Assembly (NCBI GenBank): GCA_017654935.2
Contig: CM065684.1
Span: 64,035,094 to 64,099,093 of the forward strand
DNA: 64,000 nucleotides
Direction: 5' to 3'
From: Phymorhynchus buccinoides
Taxonomy: Eukaryota > Mollusca > Gastropoda > Neogastropoda > Raphitomidae
Part shown: positions 20,398 to 54,837 of the stretch, piece by piece
How positions within the stretch are numbered: the first letter of the stretch is position 1
How the letters are laid out: each line of letters starts with the position of its first letter
Notes under the pieces: model-generated
The model's input: only the letters and a program-made list of their open reading frames with translations
Databases searched by the model: none
What the model was told of the DNA's origin: nothing
Program-made: the position numbers and the translations under genes

Positions 20398-22491
20398 CAA
20401 TAAATGGCACTATAGGCTATTTTGTTTAGCCTTTTGCCCTCTAAATATGTTTTTGATTTTTATTTGGTTTGGCTTCATTCACTGATGACTACTAAGGCAT
20501 CTGTGTTTTATTCCTTTAAATCTGTATATTAACTGAATACATTTTGTTTTGGAAAAACTTGTCTATGAGGACAGGCTACGTAAATTAGATTTGCCATCTT
20601 TGAAATACAGAAGACTAAGGGGAGATTTGATAAATGTTTACAAGATTTTTCAAGGCACTGACAATACTAACAAAGGCTTGTTTCACTTGTCTAACGAAAT
20701 AAGAACCCGTAATAGCGAACTTAAAATCCTAACCAGGTACAGCAGAACTAACATTAGAAAAAACTTTTTTTCTAACAGAGTCACCCAATATTGGAACAAC
20801 CTCCCTGCACATACTAAACTGACCTCAGATACTAACAAATTCAAAAACCTCCTAGACAGTGATCCAAAAATTGCCCTGTTAAGTACGTTCATGATTAGTG
20901 CATCAATATGGATGCTAAAAACCGCCACAGCAATTGCCAAACACTAACCAAAAGGAAGGACGCATTGAGAGGCTGCAAGGCCTGGTCGTCCTAATACCTG
21001 ACCTGACCCATGATATTTTTGAATGAATCACTTTGCATTAACTGCTTCATCGGGAAGGTTATTCCATGCATTTATTACTCTAGTCTATTAGTAAAAATGT
21101 TTTGTGCTAGTCTGGTGTTAGTATCTTTTTTGTACAGCTTAAAGTTATGGCCACAGGTTCTATCACCCTCACGAAGACTCGGAAGAGTTAGTAGGCTGTT
21201 AGTAGTGGAATAATCGTATAAATGGTGACATATTTTATAAACTTCAATCATATCACCCCTGAGCCTTCTATGCTCTAGGCTAGGTATCCGCAGATAAATA
21301 AGTCTTTCCTCATAGGTCATATCATTTGTACCAACAATCTTTTTTGTAAACCTCCTCTGAACTCCCTCTAGCATATCAATGTGTTTTCTCAAATGTGGAT
21401 ACCATACAGGATTTCCATACTCTAACATAGGTCTCACCAAAGCCTTAAATAAAGGAATCATTATAACTTTTGATTTGTTAGTAATAGTGCTAACAAGCGG
21501 ACCGGACATCCTGTTGGCTTTTAATACAATATTATTTATGTGAGGTTCGAAAGTCAAGCCCGGGTCCACAAACACCCCAAGATCTTTCTCAACATCTGTA
21601 GGTTCCAGCACCCGTTTATCTTCATTATCTTTCATATAATATGTATGCTTGGGATTATTTTTACCGAGGTGCATAACCTTACACTTTTGACTATTAAATT
21701 TCATGAGCCAAGTATCAGCCCATGTAACTAAGTTATCAATGCACATTTGAACTCTTTTTCTTGATTCATCATTGTTTTCTACATTATTGTATGCCTTAGT
21801 GTCATCAGCAAAGATTTTCATATTACAGTCTACATAAGTTGGTAAATCATTTATAAAGTACATGAATAAAGTGGGACCCAGGACACTACCCTGTGGGACC
21901 CCACTAGTGACATCTACCTTTTTAGAACTAAATCCATTTATAGTTACATATTGTGTGCGCTCGCTCAAGAAATCCCTGATCCACCCTAACAGTCTTCCGC
22001 CCACTCCATAACCCGCTAGCTTCAAAATAAGTCTGGAATGTGAAACAGTATCGAACGCCTTCTGAAAATCTAGGTAAACGGCGTCCACTGGCCTACCTTC
22101 CTCCAGGGAGCCTATCCAGTCTCCCAAGGTGACTAACAGCTGTGTGACACAAGATCGTCCCCGGGTAAAACCAAATAGGTCTTTAGATAAAATATCATTC
22201 TCAATTAAATTATCACACAGTGCGTCACGGATAAAATCTTCAAAAAGTTTACAAACGATGGAGGTAAGGCTCACTGGGCGGTAGTTGCCAGGACTACTCT
22301 TATCGCCCCTTTTAAATATTGGTGTAACTTGAGCTACTTTCCAGCTAGTAGGTAATTTGCCTACTAGTACAGATTTATTAAATAAAAATGTTAGAGGCCA
22401 CGCCAACTGGCTAGACAACTCCCTGAGGACTCTAGGATGTATTTCGTCAGGTCCAGGTGATTTATCTATTTGATCTTGATGGGTCGACGCT
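20398..22491 (-). mobile_element. CR1-like LINE family 2 (RT nearly intact)
   Basis: The minus-strand frame 21075-22418, open further upstream to about 22470, gives 447 codons of reverse transcriptase. Visible motifs are the KSPGPDEIHP start of the RT region, YLDFQKAFDTV (about 115-125), GVPQGSVLGP (about 173-182) and the catalytic FADD (203-206), followed by the thumb and C-terminal region. There are no internal stops. The 3' UTR runs down to about 20398 and is interrupted by LINE family 1 copy b. The endonuclease is missing, so the copy is 5'-truncated where family 1 copy c abuts. A shorter copy of the same 3' end lies at 27047-27598. Confidence 0.9.
20569..21009 (+). mobile_element. CR1-like LINE family 1, copy b, nested in family 2
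   Basis: A 5'-truncated insertion carrying the C-terminal end of ORF2 (around LPSLKYRRLRGDLINVYKIF) and a CCTGACCTGACC tail. It is flanked by ATGA (20565-20568 and 21010-21013). The uninterrupted site is present in the other family 2 copy near 27407 (GTCTATGATATTTTTT), which confirms target duplication and nesting order. Confidence 0.9.
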
Positions 22492-22496
22492 AGCAG

Positions 22497-23470
22497 GTCA
22501 GGTCAGGTATTTTGGACGACCAGGCCTTGCAGCCTCTCAATGCGTCCTTCCTTTTGGTTAGTGTTTGGCAATTGCTGTGGCGGTTTTTAGCATCCATATT
22601 GATGCACTAATCATGAACGTACTTTAACCCTTTCACCGCCAAATTCGCATTTTAGCACCACAGTGATATGATACATATGTCACTAAAAGGCATCAAATTG
22701 GGGTCTATTATCCAAAGACCCTATTGTCTTAGTTTTGGGAAATAAGGATAGACCTTATTTTATATATCTCCTAGATGGATTTTTTTCTCTACCCAGGTAA
22801 ATGTAAGGGAACATTTTGGCTGAAATATGGCTGGCGGTGAAAGGGTTAACAGGGCAATTTTTGGATCACTGTCTAGGTGGTTTTTGAATTTGTTAGTATC
22901 TGAGGCCAGTTTAGTATGTGCAGGGAGGTTGCTCCAATATTGGGTGACTCTGTTAGAAAAATAGTTTTTTCTAATGTTAGGTCTGTTGTACCTGGTTAGG
23001 ATTTTAAGTTCACTGTTACGGGTTCTTATTTCATTAGACAAGTGAAACAAGCCTTTGTTAGTATTGTCAGTGCCTTGAAGAATCTTGTAAACATTTATCA
23101 AATCTCCCCTTAGTCTTCTGTATTTTAAAGATGGCAAATCTAATTTACGTACCCTGTCCTCTTATTCCAAATTTTTTATGGATTTCATCAGTTTGGTTGC
23201 TCTCCTCTGTACTTTCTCAATTGCACTGGACTGTCGTTTAAGAAAGGGATTCCAAATTATGTTTCATACTCAAGAAAGATGAGGCCGTATTAAACATTTG
23301 TAAAGATTTATGAACACCTCTTTATTTATGTTTTTAAAACTCCTGATCAAGCCCAGCATCTTACTGGCTTTATTTATCGCTGTTGTGATGTGCTTATCAA
23401 ATTTGAGTTTTGAATCAAATATAACCCCTAGATCCTTCTCCTCTGTACAAGTATCTAAAACATGCTTAGA
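22497..23470 (-). mobile_element. CR1-like LINE family 1, copy c
   Basis: The longest family 1 copy: a 3' tail of GGTCA repeats at 22497-22510, then the C-terminal ORF2 region up to about 23470 (around EEKDLGVIFDSKLKFDKHIT). Frames are broken. A TTAA MITE is nested inside (22628-22845). Confidence 0.85.
22628..22845. mobile_element. TTAA-target MITE family A, copy 4 (nested in LINE)
   Basis: TTAA at 22624-22627 and 22846-22849. The uninterrupted LINE copy at 12030 shows a single TTAA (GTACTTTAACAGGG), so the TTAA duplication on insertion is demonstrated within this window. Ends are CCCTTTCACCGCCA and TGGCGGTGAAAGGG. Confidence 0.95.
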
Positions 23471-23499
23471 TGAAAGCAGAATCCAACTTGGATATAAAC

Positions 23500-24130
23500 G
23501 CCAGCGGGGGGAAAAACTGATCTGCGCTCTGATTTTGATGCGAATAGTAACTTCTGGGAGAAAAACCCATATCTTTGAGTTTGACAAAGTTTTTTTTTGT
23601 TCCGAGCTGATGGAAGAAATCAGAATGGGTGGCCCGTGACTTCCATGCTACAATAAGATCAGCAGACCTCAAGAATACCCTGAAATGCCCCCTTCTTGAG
23701 AACCGCAGAACTGAAGCCCGCCTGAACACATTCTATGAATTCCACACAGGTCTTCTGTCCAAAAATACCAAATACTCACCAACAAATACACAACAGAACA
23801 AAAGCCTCCGTCAATCCCACTCTGCTGCCTATGACATCCCAAGCCACAGAATACAGTACAGACAATCTACATTCTTTCCTCGCACCATCCCACAGTGGAA
23901 CTGCCTCTCAGAAGCAGTTGCCTCCTCTCAGTCATTGGAGGCATTCAAAAGAGGCCTCCACAAACACCTCAACTGTAACTAAAACTGGGGAACTTGGGGC
24001 CATAGATCAAAGTAGTGGTAAATGAAGGGCATGAGCTGTGCCGGTCGGGGTTCGCCCCCGGGGACCGCTACGGTAGCCGGATTGGTCTTGCCGAGATACT
24101 ACGAAATAAAGGCTACGGTCCAATTTGAAA
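23500..24130 (+). mobile_element. non-LTR retrotransposon 3' fragment (another family)
   Basis: The frame 23629-23982 gives the typical ORF2 C-terminus of a LINE (FFPRTIPQWNCLSEAV near its end). It is followed by a GC-rich 3' segment (GTCGGGGTTCGCCCCCGGGG, itself a short hairpin) and an A-rich end. Clade not assigned. Confidence 0.7.
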
Positions 24131-24760
24131 AATAATAATTCCAGATCCACACTAGGTTTATTTTATGTTTACTTTCCTTTCCATTAGGCTACTTCTATCT
24201 CCTCAGCTTTCTAATTTCTTATCTTCTTACTACCCCCCAAAGTGCAGCAGAATCTTCAACCTGATGAAGTTGGCTGCCTGAGGCGAAGAAGAAGAAGAAA
24301 ACTTTCGATTTGCGATTGTTGACTGACAGTCTCGGGAGCAGTCGACCCTTTCCGTCTCTCACTCTCTCTGTGGCTTGGCAGAGACAGAAAGAGAGGGAAG
24401 GGTGGGCTATGTGGCCGTTTCGTTACATCTTTTGCACCTTTTTGTGTGTGTTATCTTTTGTAATAACCAAATATCTTCTGACTGAAATCTATGGTAGAAT
24501 ACACAATAATATGATGTAGAAAGGTCCACACCAACGGGAGAAAGGGAGGGAGATGGGGGGAAAAGGGGTGGGGGTGGGAGGGAAGTGAATGACAAAGGGA
24601 AGGGGATGAGGGAGGGGGAGGCGGGGAGGGAGGAGGCGAGTGAAGGGAGTGCACCCAGAGGCTTGTTACCTTAAGGCCGTTAACAGAGTATTTTCTTATT
24701 CAATCCCATATCTACCAGAATGGTCTGTTGTAATAACATGTATGCAGGCCACTGTTTTTT
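24131..24760. other. spacer with GAA and G-rich purine tracts
   Basis: (GAA)n near 24284-24300 and a purine tract at 24536-24650. No gene is supported. Confidence 0.45.
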
Positions 24761-24831
24761 CAGCTTCCTAGATCAGAATTGCACCCTGTTTTTGCTGCTG
24801 ATCATGGAGTTCAGGTCCGTTCTACTGTTGA

Positions 24832-24953
24832 AGACCCCGCACGTCACGTGTCACATTCCCTCTTATGCTAGGAAGATTTTTTAACATTCCTTACTAGCTA
24901 TAAGAGTGAAAACACGTGAAAACCATGATTTTGACACGTGACGTTGTGGGTCT
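24832..24953. mobile_element. TTAA-target MITE C, nested in the Penelope-like element
   Basis: Arms AGACCCCGCACGTCACGTGT and (reverse complement of the right) AGACCCACAACGTCACGTGT. The right flank is TTAA (24954-24957); the left counterpart is TTGA, one base changed. The host ORF resumes in frame on the far side, so the element sits exactly at a TTAA in the coding sequence. Confidence 0.8.
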
Positions 24954-25218
24954 TTAAGCCCCACGAAGATCGTCCCAAGGTTAGCTTGCCAAAATGTCTC
25001 TTTGCGGAGCAGCTGGTCTGCTCCGCGTGCCTGGTCTATGGCATGGATCGTCAGAAATGGCACCTGAGGTCCTGAGGGTGAGTGGCCTCTGCTGTGTGTT
25101 TCGCTACCCCGCATCTGGTGGTTTTCCTGTTCTTGGCATCTGACTTATGATTCGCCCATCTCTTTTTCATTTTCATGGTGGAACCCACGTACCACACATC
25201 TGGATGTAGCTGGCACTT

Positions 25219-25245
25219 GGGGGGGGGGGGGGGGGGGGGGGGGGG
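25219..25245. repeat. poly-G run inside the Penelope-like element
   Basis: 27 consecutive G interrupting the linker region of the element. Confidence 0.9.
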
Positions 25246-26189
25246 TGCAGCACAAATGTCCCCTCACCTTCCATCTCCTCCCATCCCAGGGCGACTGGAA
25301 TGTCTTCATATTTGAGGAGTGCCTGCAAGTGTCACACCTACCTTCACAAGTGAAGAACCCTTGCTCCTCTTCTGGGCCGTGTTGGGGAAACCTTCTTGGG
25401 ACCGTGGAGGGTAGTCTGGGGTCAAAGTTTGGGACCCATTCTATATTTTTAGTTTTTTTCTTTCTGGGTCTGTTGATGATGTATTTTCTGTCTTGTGCAG
25501 CCCCTTTGGACAGCATGCTGAGACTTTACGTGTACCTCCATCCTGTTAGAGTAAAGAAGTGCGCATATTCTTTTAACCTTTCTTCAAGGACCTTGTCTGA
25601 TGTGGGTGGCAACTGGATCTCGGAAGGTAGCAGTGGTTGTCTTTTGAAAACACATCGGTTTCTACCCTCCCGTCCTTTATTACAAGCTTCAGGTCAAGGT
25701 ATTGTGCCTCCTTCCCTTCTTTCACTGTCCATTTGATGTTAGGTAGATTTAGCTGCTGCGAATGGTTCTCGAACCGATGGACATCCTCCTTGTTGGGGAG
25801 CAGGGCAATGCCATCATCCCTGTACCTATTCCAGTCCAGGGGTTTGAGGTCGTCCTTTTCTTCTGCTGCTGCCATTGTTGACAACAGGGAGACTGGGCAT
25901 TCCTGGATTAGCTTTTCTTTAACCTCGCCCATAAACACATCCACAAGATCGCACGAATGGCACGGTTCCATCCACATACTGGCAACAGTTTTGTTGAGGG
26001 CTATTTCTACCGCTTCCTTGATGCAAGTGTTGCTGGCTTCAAGTTCATTGGGATTCTGTTTGAGCGCTTTCATGGTGGCTGTTGCTGCTCTTTTGCCGTC
26101 AATGTTGGGGAATAGTTTGACAACACCACAAACAACCCATGTGGCTGTTTCTGGTAAGGGGGCGTATTGATCGTATGTGTACTGAGCAA

Positions 26190-26335
26190 AAACGTTTTGT
26201 ATAGTTCATTACTGCACAGCGGTTTTGCGCAATTCATGAACTTGTTAACAGCGTTGTGTAGTTCATGTATTACGCAAAACCGCTGCTCCGTACACAAATT
26301 GCGCAAGTACACGGATTACGCATAACGTGTACATG
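26190..26335. repeat. inverted repeat with GCGGTTTTGCG arms
   Basis: AGCGGTTTTGCGCAATTCAT (near 26218) is mirrored by GTTCATG-ATTACGCAAAACCGCT (near 26265). The adjacent TTGCGCAAGTACACGGATTA resembles the interior of the element at 42604-43110 (TTTGCGTACGGATTACGC). Possibly a MITE relic of that family. Confidence 0.6.
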
Positions 26336-26739
26336 TAAAATCCTGTGCAAAAGTTGTTGGAACTAGCTTGGGATGTTTGGAAATCAGTGGCGTGCATTGT
26401 TTCAGTTCTTAATGCACTGACATAAGTTTTGTTTCAAAGCTTTGCAGGTTTTGATGTAAAAATGTCCTACACCTCTACCCCCCCCCCCCCTTTCCACACC
26501 TCAACATTCCTTACCTCTCAGCGAAAAGACATGCGCATGCATGCACCCCCACCACTCAACAGATATTTTAATGAAGTTGAATAGTGATAGAGCATTTTTG
26601 GTTTGGGGGGATTTTAGTTTCACTTTATTAAGGTTTCTGGACCTCTTTGTTCTTACACTCTTGACCTCTTTGTTCTTACACTCTTGACCTCAATGTTTTG
26701 CTGAGTAATAATGTAATGTAGTGTTGTGTGTTTGTTCAG
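26336..26739. other. intron or upstream sequence of ribokinase gene
   Basis: No exon is visible. There is a C run at 26479-26491 and a 26-base unit (CTCTTTGTTCTTACACTCTT) duplicated near 26650. Polypyrimidine sequence leads to the acceptor at 26737-26739. Confidence 0.4.
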
Positions 26740-49650
<22,911 letters not shown>

Positions 49651-49853
49651 TGACCTTGCTTTCCCTGTAGGTTTGGCTGCTCAGAGCTCATTGTTGTTTT
49701 CTGTTTGCGCTTGGCTGATCTGCTTGTTTTCTGGCACTTTTATACTCACTTCTGTTTTAGTTTGCTGATGTTTTCTGCATCCTTAATTGTGTGAGCTATA
49801 TATCTCTTACCGCACGTTTGAGCTTCATTTTCCTTCTGTGATGTGTTCTTTGC

Positions 49854-50139
49854 TAATAATAATAATAATAATAATAAACAACGGATATTTATATAGCACT
49901 TTTTATCGAGCACAAAGCACTTTACAATCAGCATTGAAAAACTCACACACGCACACACACGCACAACAGACACACACACAAAACAGACACACATGCACGT
50001 ACGTGCACGCACGAGAGTGAACGCGTTCTTGCACACAGACATACACACACATCCCCACACACATTTCATCAAACACACAGAAAAACACGTTCTCACTGAA
50101 ACGCACACAAACTTACTCAAACATACACATGTACAAACA

Positions 50140-50180
<41 letters not shown>

Positions 50181-51190
50181 GCGCGCACACGCGCACTCAC
50201 ATACACAAAGACACTCACGTGTACTCACACTCACAGACACATGCTTGCACACACTCCCCCCCCCCCCGGCCTCTAGCCGAACACAATCTCTCCTGCGCAC
50301 GCATACACTTATACACATGCAAGCAGATATACCCACACAGAACACACACAACACACAACACACTCACATACACACACCTGCTTGGAAGCGCGGCCGTGGG
50401 CGCACGCACACTCACATTCACGCACACGCTCACAAATTACATACATACATACAAACAGACGGACATGCATCGCACAATCACACACACACACACACGCGCA
50501 CACACACATACACACACACATCGCACAATCACACACGTACGCACGCATGCACACAAACACACGCATACACGCGCACATGGAGATGGGGGTGTTATTGGAA
50601 AGACTGCTGGAACAGATGGGTTTTCAGGTTAGTTTTGAACGATGCTAAAGATTGACTATGTCTGACAGCAGAAGGCAATGAATTCCAGAGTTTGACTGAT
50701 GATGATGTAAAAGCTCTACCACTGTGCCTATCACGTTTAAATTTTTGTATTCGATAAATCCTATTGTTATTTGCTGAGCGGAGAGATCGAGATGGAACGT
50801 AAATTTCAAGAAGCTCAGAGAGGTATTGCGGTGCTGTTCCCAATATGATCTGATAGCAGAGACAGGCAGCTTTGTAGTTTATTCTTTGTTGAACGGGTAG
50901 CCAATGTAACTCTTTAAGTAGAGGTGATGTGTGTTGAAGACGCTTGGCTTTGTAGACCATTCTAGCAGCAGAGTTTTGGAGTTGTAAGGGTTTGAGAAGC
51001 GCCTGTGGGCAACCAAGTAGAAGGGAGTTGCAGTAATCTAATCTAGACAAAATGTATGAACTGTCTAGCGTTTTGGTTGCCTCGGTCGTGAGAAAGGGGC
51101 GTATAGAGCTGATTCGTCTGAGTTCGATGTATGCAGCCTGGCAAATCTTAGTGATATGATGTTGCAGATAGATGTAAATTTGCACGCAAC
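49854..51190 (-). mobile_element. LINE 3' end with expanded (CA)n in its 3' UTR
   Basis: The frame 50592-51185 gives the ORF2 C-terminus (LKELHWLPVQQRINYKAACL, later LWNSLPSAVRHSQSLASFK). The 3' UTR, largely (CA)n on the plus strand (49940-50580), ends with AAGTGCTATATAAATATCCG (minus strand) and an (ATT)n tail at 49854-49878. The architecture resembles L2/Rex-type LINEs. 5'-truncated. Confidence 0.85.
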
Positions 51191-52269
51191 ATTTTGATCA
51201 TATACTAAGCATTACCAGCTTTTTCTTATGCTCTTTTTTCTTTTTTTGCATCTTTGCTTTTCAGGTTTTGTTTTTGTATTTTCCTTCAGATTGTGAACAC
51301 TCTTTTGCAAATGAGATGGATATAAAACAAGATCTTGCACCATACTTGGGAGTACATACAAAAACTCTGTTGCCTTTCGCTTGTTCTTAAATTATAACTC
51401 TGCCAATTCCTGTGAGAGTCCCTTTATGTTGTCACTTTGCCTTCCATTTCCACCCGTTTCTAAATTGTTAGGCCGTGACATTGCCAATTTAAATGGTAAT
51501 TTGAAGGGCTGAAAATTCAAAGTGAAAAGGTATCTTCTGTCTTCTTCAAGAAGCCAAAGGGAATTAACTTTTAGTTTTACAAGAAATGCAGTCTTTAGAT
51601 GTAAAAAAATATTCCTTCCTCTCTGAGATTCACTCATGAATGTGTACACTCGCATACACACACACACACACACACAAACACACCCTCTCTCTCTCTCTCT
51701 GTCTGCAGTCTCTCCTCGTGTGATTTTCACAAAACTGAAAGATTGAAAATAGATAGGAAAAAAATAAATTGACCTGAAGGTTGAAGTTCTAAAAACATAA
51801 TATGGGAATAAAAATACCTCGAAAGGAAAATATTGAAAGAAAATGGTAGGCTTATGTAGCTATGACCTTAACACCCTTTCAACCCTGGAGAATGGAAAAC
51901 CTTTCTCCTGAAAAAACTCCTTTCAATCCGAGAGCACGGTAAATTGTGCTAGGCAGTGCGTGCTTTGAACTTCCAGCGAGTCGTGTCATCAATGCACGTC
52001 ATCTATCCTCGACCTCGCCGCTAACGGGTCTGTGTTTATGAATGGAATGTGATGCCTGATTCCCCAACCCTTTGCCCTGCCATTTTTATTTCTCCCCTCC
52101 TTCCATGCTTGTGAGAAAGTGGTCGCTTTTGGATTCAGTGTGTCAGTGTGTGAGTGTAAACGTGGCATGTTTCATAGCCGTGAAAATGGAAGGTGAAGAA
52201 AATTCCGACTGATCAGTTTTCTGATGATGAGTGTTGCAATAATTTGCCTGATAATGAATTTGATCTGCT
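51191..52269. other. spacer, no gene recognised
   Basis: A short (CA)n and (CT)n cluster at 51655-51705. No further feature. Confidence 0.4.
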
Positions 52270-52341
52270 ACATTCGAACCTGGGTACAGGGGATATTTCC
52301 TCTCACTTTGCACTAGGCCTTGCAGTCTGAACGTGGAGTCT

Positions 52342-52372
<31 letters not shown>

Positions 52373-52612
52373 GTGCTCATGCATTTAGCATACGTTAAAC
52401 CCAGTGGCAAAGAAAAAGTTGTCATTTGGTCACAATTTACCCTCCTCCCTTTCCTTCCTCATCAGTCGCACAAAAATCGCATGCAAAAAAAAAAAAAAAA
52501 TTGGGTGGCGCGCCTCTGGCTGCAACGCGCTCTCCAGGTGGGAGTAACCCGAATTTCACAGAGACGCCTCTGACTATAATGCACCTAACCTAACCGAACC
52601 TAACCTAACAAT
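52270..52612 (+). mobile_element. tRNA-headed SINE, copy 2 (5'-truncated)
   Basis: Begins within the head at the B box (ATTCGAACCTGGGTACAGGG) and keeps the body, A-run (52485-52500) and tail domain (GGCGCGCCTCTGGCTGCAAC, then CCGAATTTCACAGAGACGCC). It ends in CTAAC repeats (52580-52608). Confidence 0.85.
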
Positions 52613-53929
52613 CTGACACAATGATGTGTGAAAAGTGTAGTGTGTATCTGTGCTGCAAACAGCATCACAGTGACTGCTTCAAGGTGTGTCACACACGTGT
52701 CACCTGTGTGTGACATGTGATGTGATGACTGTGACAGGGGTACATACATGTGTAAATAAGAAACATGTAAAAAATATCTGCATTAAAAACAAGTGTACGA
52801 AATAATGTGGTGCTTGCTCTCTATATATTTGTGTTGTATCCATGCATAATCGTCAAAACAGACAATAAACTATTGATGTGTTGGGGACAATTATGGTGAC
52901 ACTTATCCCTGGAGTAATGACAAGTACAATGCATGGGGATGTACAGGAGGCATCGCTTGGTGAATGCGTGCGTGAAATATACAATTTGCTTTAAAAACAC
53001 TGACTTGCATGTATGGCATGATGGTAGGTCTTGTGTTAAACTGTCAACTTACCTGTTTTACACCTGTGTGTCATCTGTCATGTCACCATAATGTGTCAAT
53101 ATGGTCACAAACAGCTTCTCACATCAATTCCCTACACAACGGTATATGACATTCTTAGGTTCATGTAATATGGGCTACTGCTGTAAGTCTCTAAATAAGT
53201 ACCCCATTATCACATTTTTTAGCCCTCTATTGGCCACTGCAACTAGCGTTGTAAACGCCCTTGATGGCAAGAGTTAAGCCCTTGTTGATCAGTATCCAAA
53301 AGGGCATTCACTTGCAAAAGGCAGCCATTAAGTGGCCTCAAATAGGGTTATTGGCAAAAGTTATTCCCTTGTTTGGTCAGTACTCAACCATCTTCCCCCA
53401 CCCACCAAGTGCATTCACTCTTTTTCTTCTAATCCAATTACTGGACAATTACTCTTGTAACAGGTGTTCTTTGCAGCAGCCGATAAATCCAGGAATGAAG
53501 GGAATAAACAGATAAGAGAAACCTAGGAATAAGGGGAAATAACAGTTAGTTTAAAACAAGGAATGAAAGAGTTAACAAAATATTAAAAGAAGAAAAATTT
53601 GTTTTTTAAATCCCCAAAACACAATGAAACAATGTCCCCCTGTCACATCTACGCCTTTCATTCTCCCTGAATGCCGATAAGAAATGGAACATTGAAGGTG
53701 AAAGGAAAGGGGGACACACCAAACAAAAGTGAGGAAGAAGAAAATGGATCCTGCTAAATGTGAGTGCAGGAGACAGGGAAGTGCGTGTGCTAACTGAGCT
53801 GTGAAAGAAAAAACATAAAGAGGACCAGGAACAAACTAAGAAAAACAACAACAAAAACCAAAAAAGTCCTTCGTTGTATGGAGTACCTATTTTCTTGGAA
53901 GTGTGCACCAGGTATGATGGAGGATCAAA
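52613..53929. other. spacer, nothing recognised
   Basis: GT/CA-rich stretches near 52680-52760; no gene or repeat family supported. Confidence 0.35.
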
Positions 53930-54135
53930 AAGTGCTTTGCTTGGGATGTGTTGTGCTGTGACCTCCTTTCATCTCCAGAGACGATGGCGCAGCGCTGCGA
54001 AGAGCATCTTCTGGAGTGGCTGTAAAGGCCGACTCTTGAGTGGCCGTCTCTTCCGCAATTGATGCAGGCATACAGTGATGGGGACCTGACTGAGGATGCT
54101 CTAGTTTTCCTCGTTTGGGATGTGTGTAGCTGCAA
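53930..54135 (-). mobile_element. LINE ORF2 C-terminal zinc-finger fragment
   Basis: Minus-strand frame 53887-54135 contains CINCGRDGHSRVGLYSHSRR followed by Cys. This C2H2-like finger is found at the C-terminus of a common invertebrate LINE type. The rest of the ORF is missing. Confidence 0.5.
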
Positions 54136-54735
54136 TCAACAAGAAAGAAAGAAAGAAAACGAAAATATTGAAGGAGTGAGGACCCGTAAAGAATTGAGAG
54201 AGTAGGAAAAAAAGTGGGCGGAAAAAACAGAACGAAGACTTGAAAAAGTGAAAAAAAACCCAATATGTTCAAGTTTGAATTACATTCTCATTCTGTGGAA
54301 GTGTACGGTGCGAACATATGCGTAGCATAGAGCTGCGCATTTCTTTTTGGCTTCTCGAGTGCCCAGTGATGTGGCTCCTAGTTTCTGGAGTACCCTAACA
54401 TTTGGGCCCCAGTTGTTAGCTTCTCCCCATCCCACAACAATTTAACTTGTAAGTCCTCACACACACACACACGCTCGCACGGGCGCGCACGCGCACACAC
54501 ACACACACATATGCGGGTGCGCACGCGCACAAACACATTCACACACACACACAAGCACACACACACACACAAGTTGTAGATTTCTGGACTTCTTGCAGGC
54601 CTGGGAGTATAAAGTGTGCTGATTTTCTGTGGATTACTGGATACCTACCATTGCTGAAAGTGCCACCCCTCGATAGTGCATTTGGATTATTGTTTCTTCA
54701 AGAAAGCCCACAGACTGGAGTACTTATGCAAGTTA
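54136..54735. other. spacer with (CA)n
   Basis: (CA)n with GCGC interruptions at 54458-54570. No gene. Confidence 0.4.
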
Positions 54736-54837
54736 TGGATACCTGTTGTGCCTGGATACCTGTTGTGCCTGGATACCCGTTGTGCCTGGATACCCATTGT
54801 GGCTGGATACCCATTGGGCCTGGATACCTGTTGGGTC
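54736..54837 (+). repeat. 17-bp minisatellite, six copies
   Basis: Unit TGGATACCTGTTGTGCC repeated six times with a few substitutions. Confidence 0.95.

Larger units (their letters stand above)
24773..26165 (-). mobile_element. Penelope-like element with GIY-YIG endonuclease (broken)
   Basis: Starting near 26165, the minus strand encodes a reverse transcriptase with LFPNIDGKRA, the catalytic RYRDD (residues 83-87 of the 25573-26073 frame), an YLDLKL motif and SSCHP, the signature order of Penelope-like elements. Downstream lie a Cys-rich linker (CEGRCDTC near 25320) and the GIY-YIG nuclease (YVGST near 25180, then RKETFWQANLGTIF near 24980). The unit ends at a TGA (24773-24775). Damage seen: a frameshift near 25580, an in-frame TAA near 25535, a poly-G run at 25219-25245 and a TTAA MITE at 24832-24953. 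The 5' part of the RT is missing. Confidence 0.85.

Noticed and set aside
25245..26170. Plus-strand open frames over the Penelope element
   Set aside because: Antisense shadows of the reverse transcriptase.
49746..50655. Large His/Thr- and Cys/Val-rich open frames
   Set aside because: (CA)n in a LINE 3' UTR.
52578..52610. Telomere-like CCTAA repeat
   Set aside because: Short, imperfect and at the SINE 3' end; it is a SINE tail.
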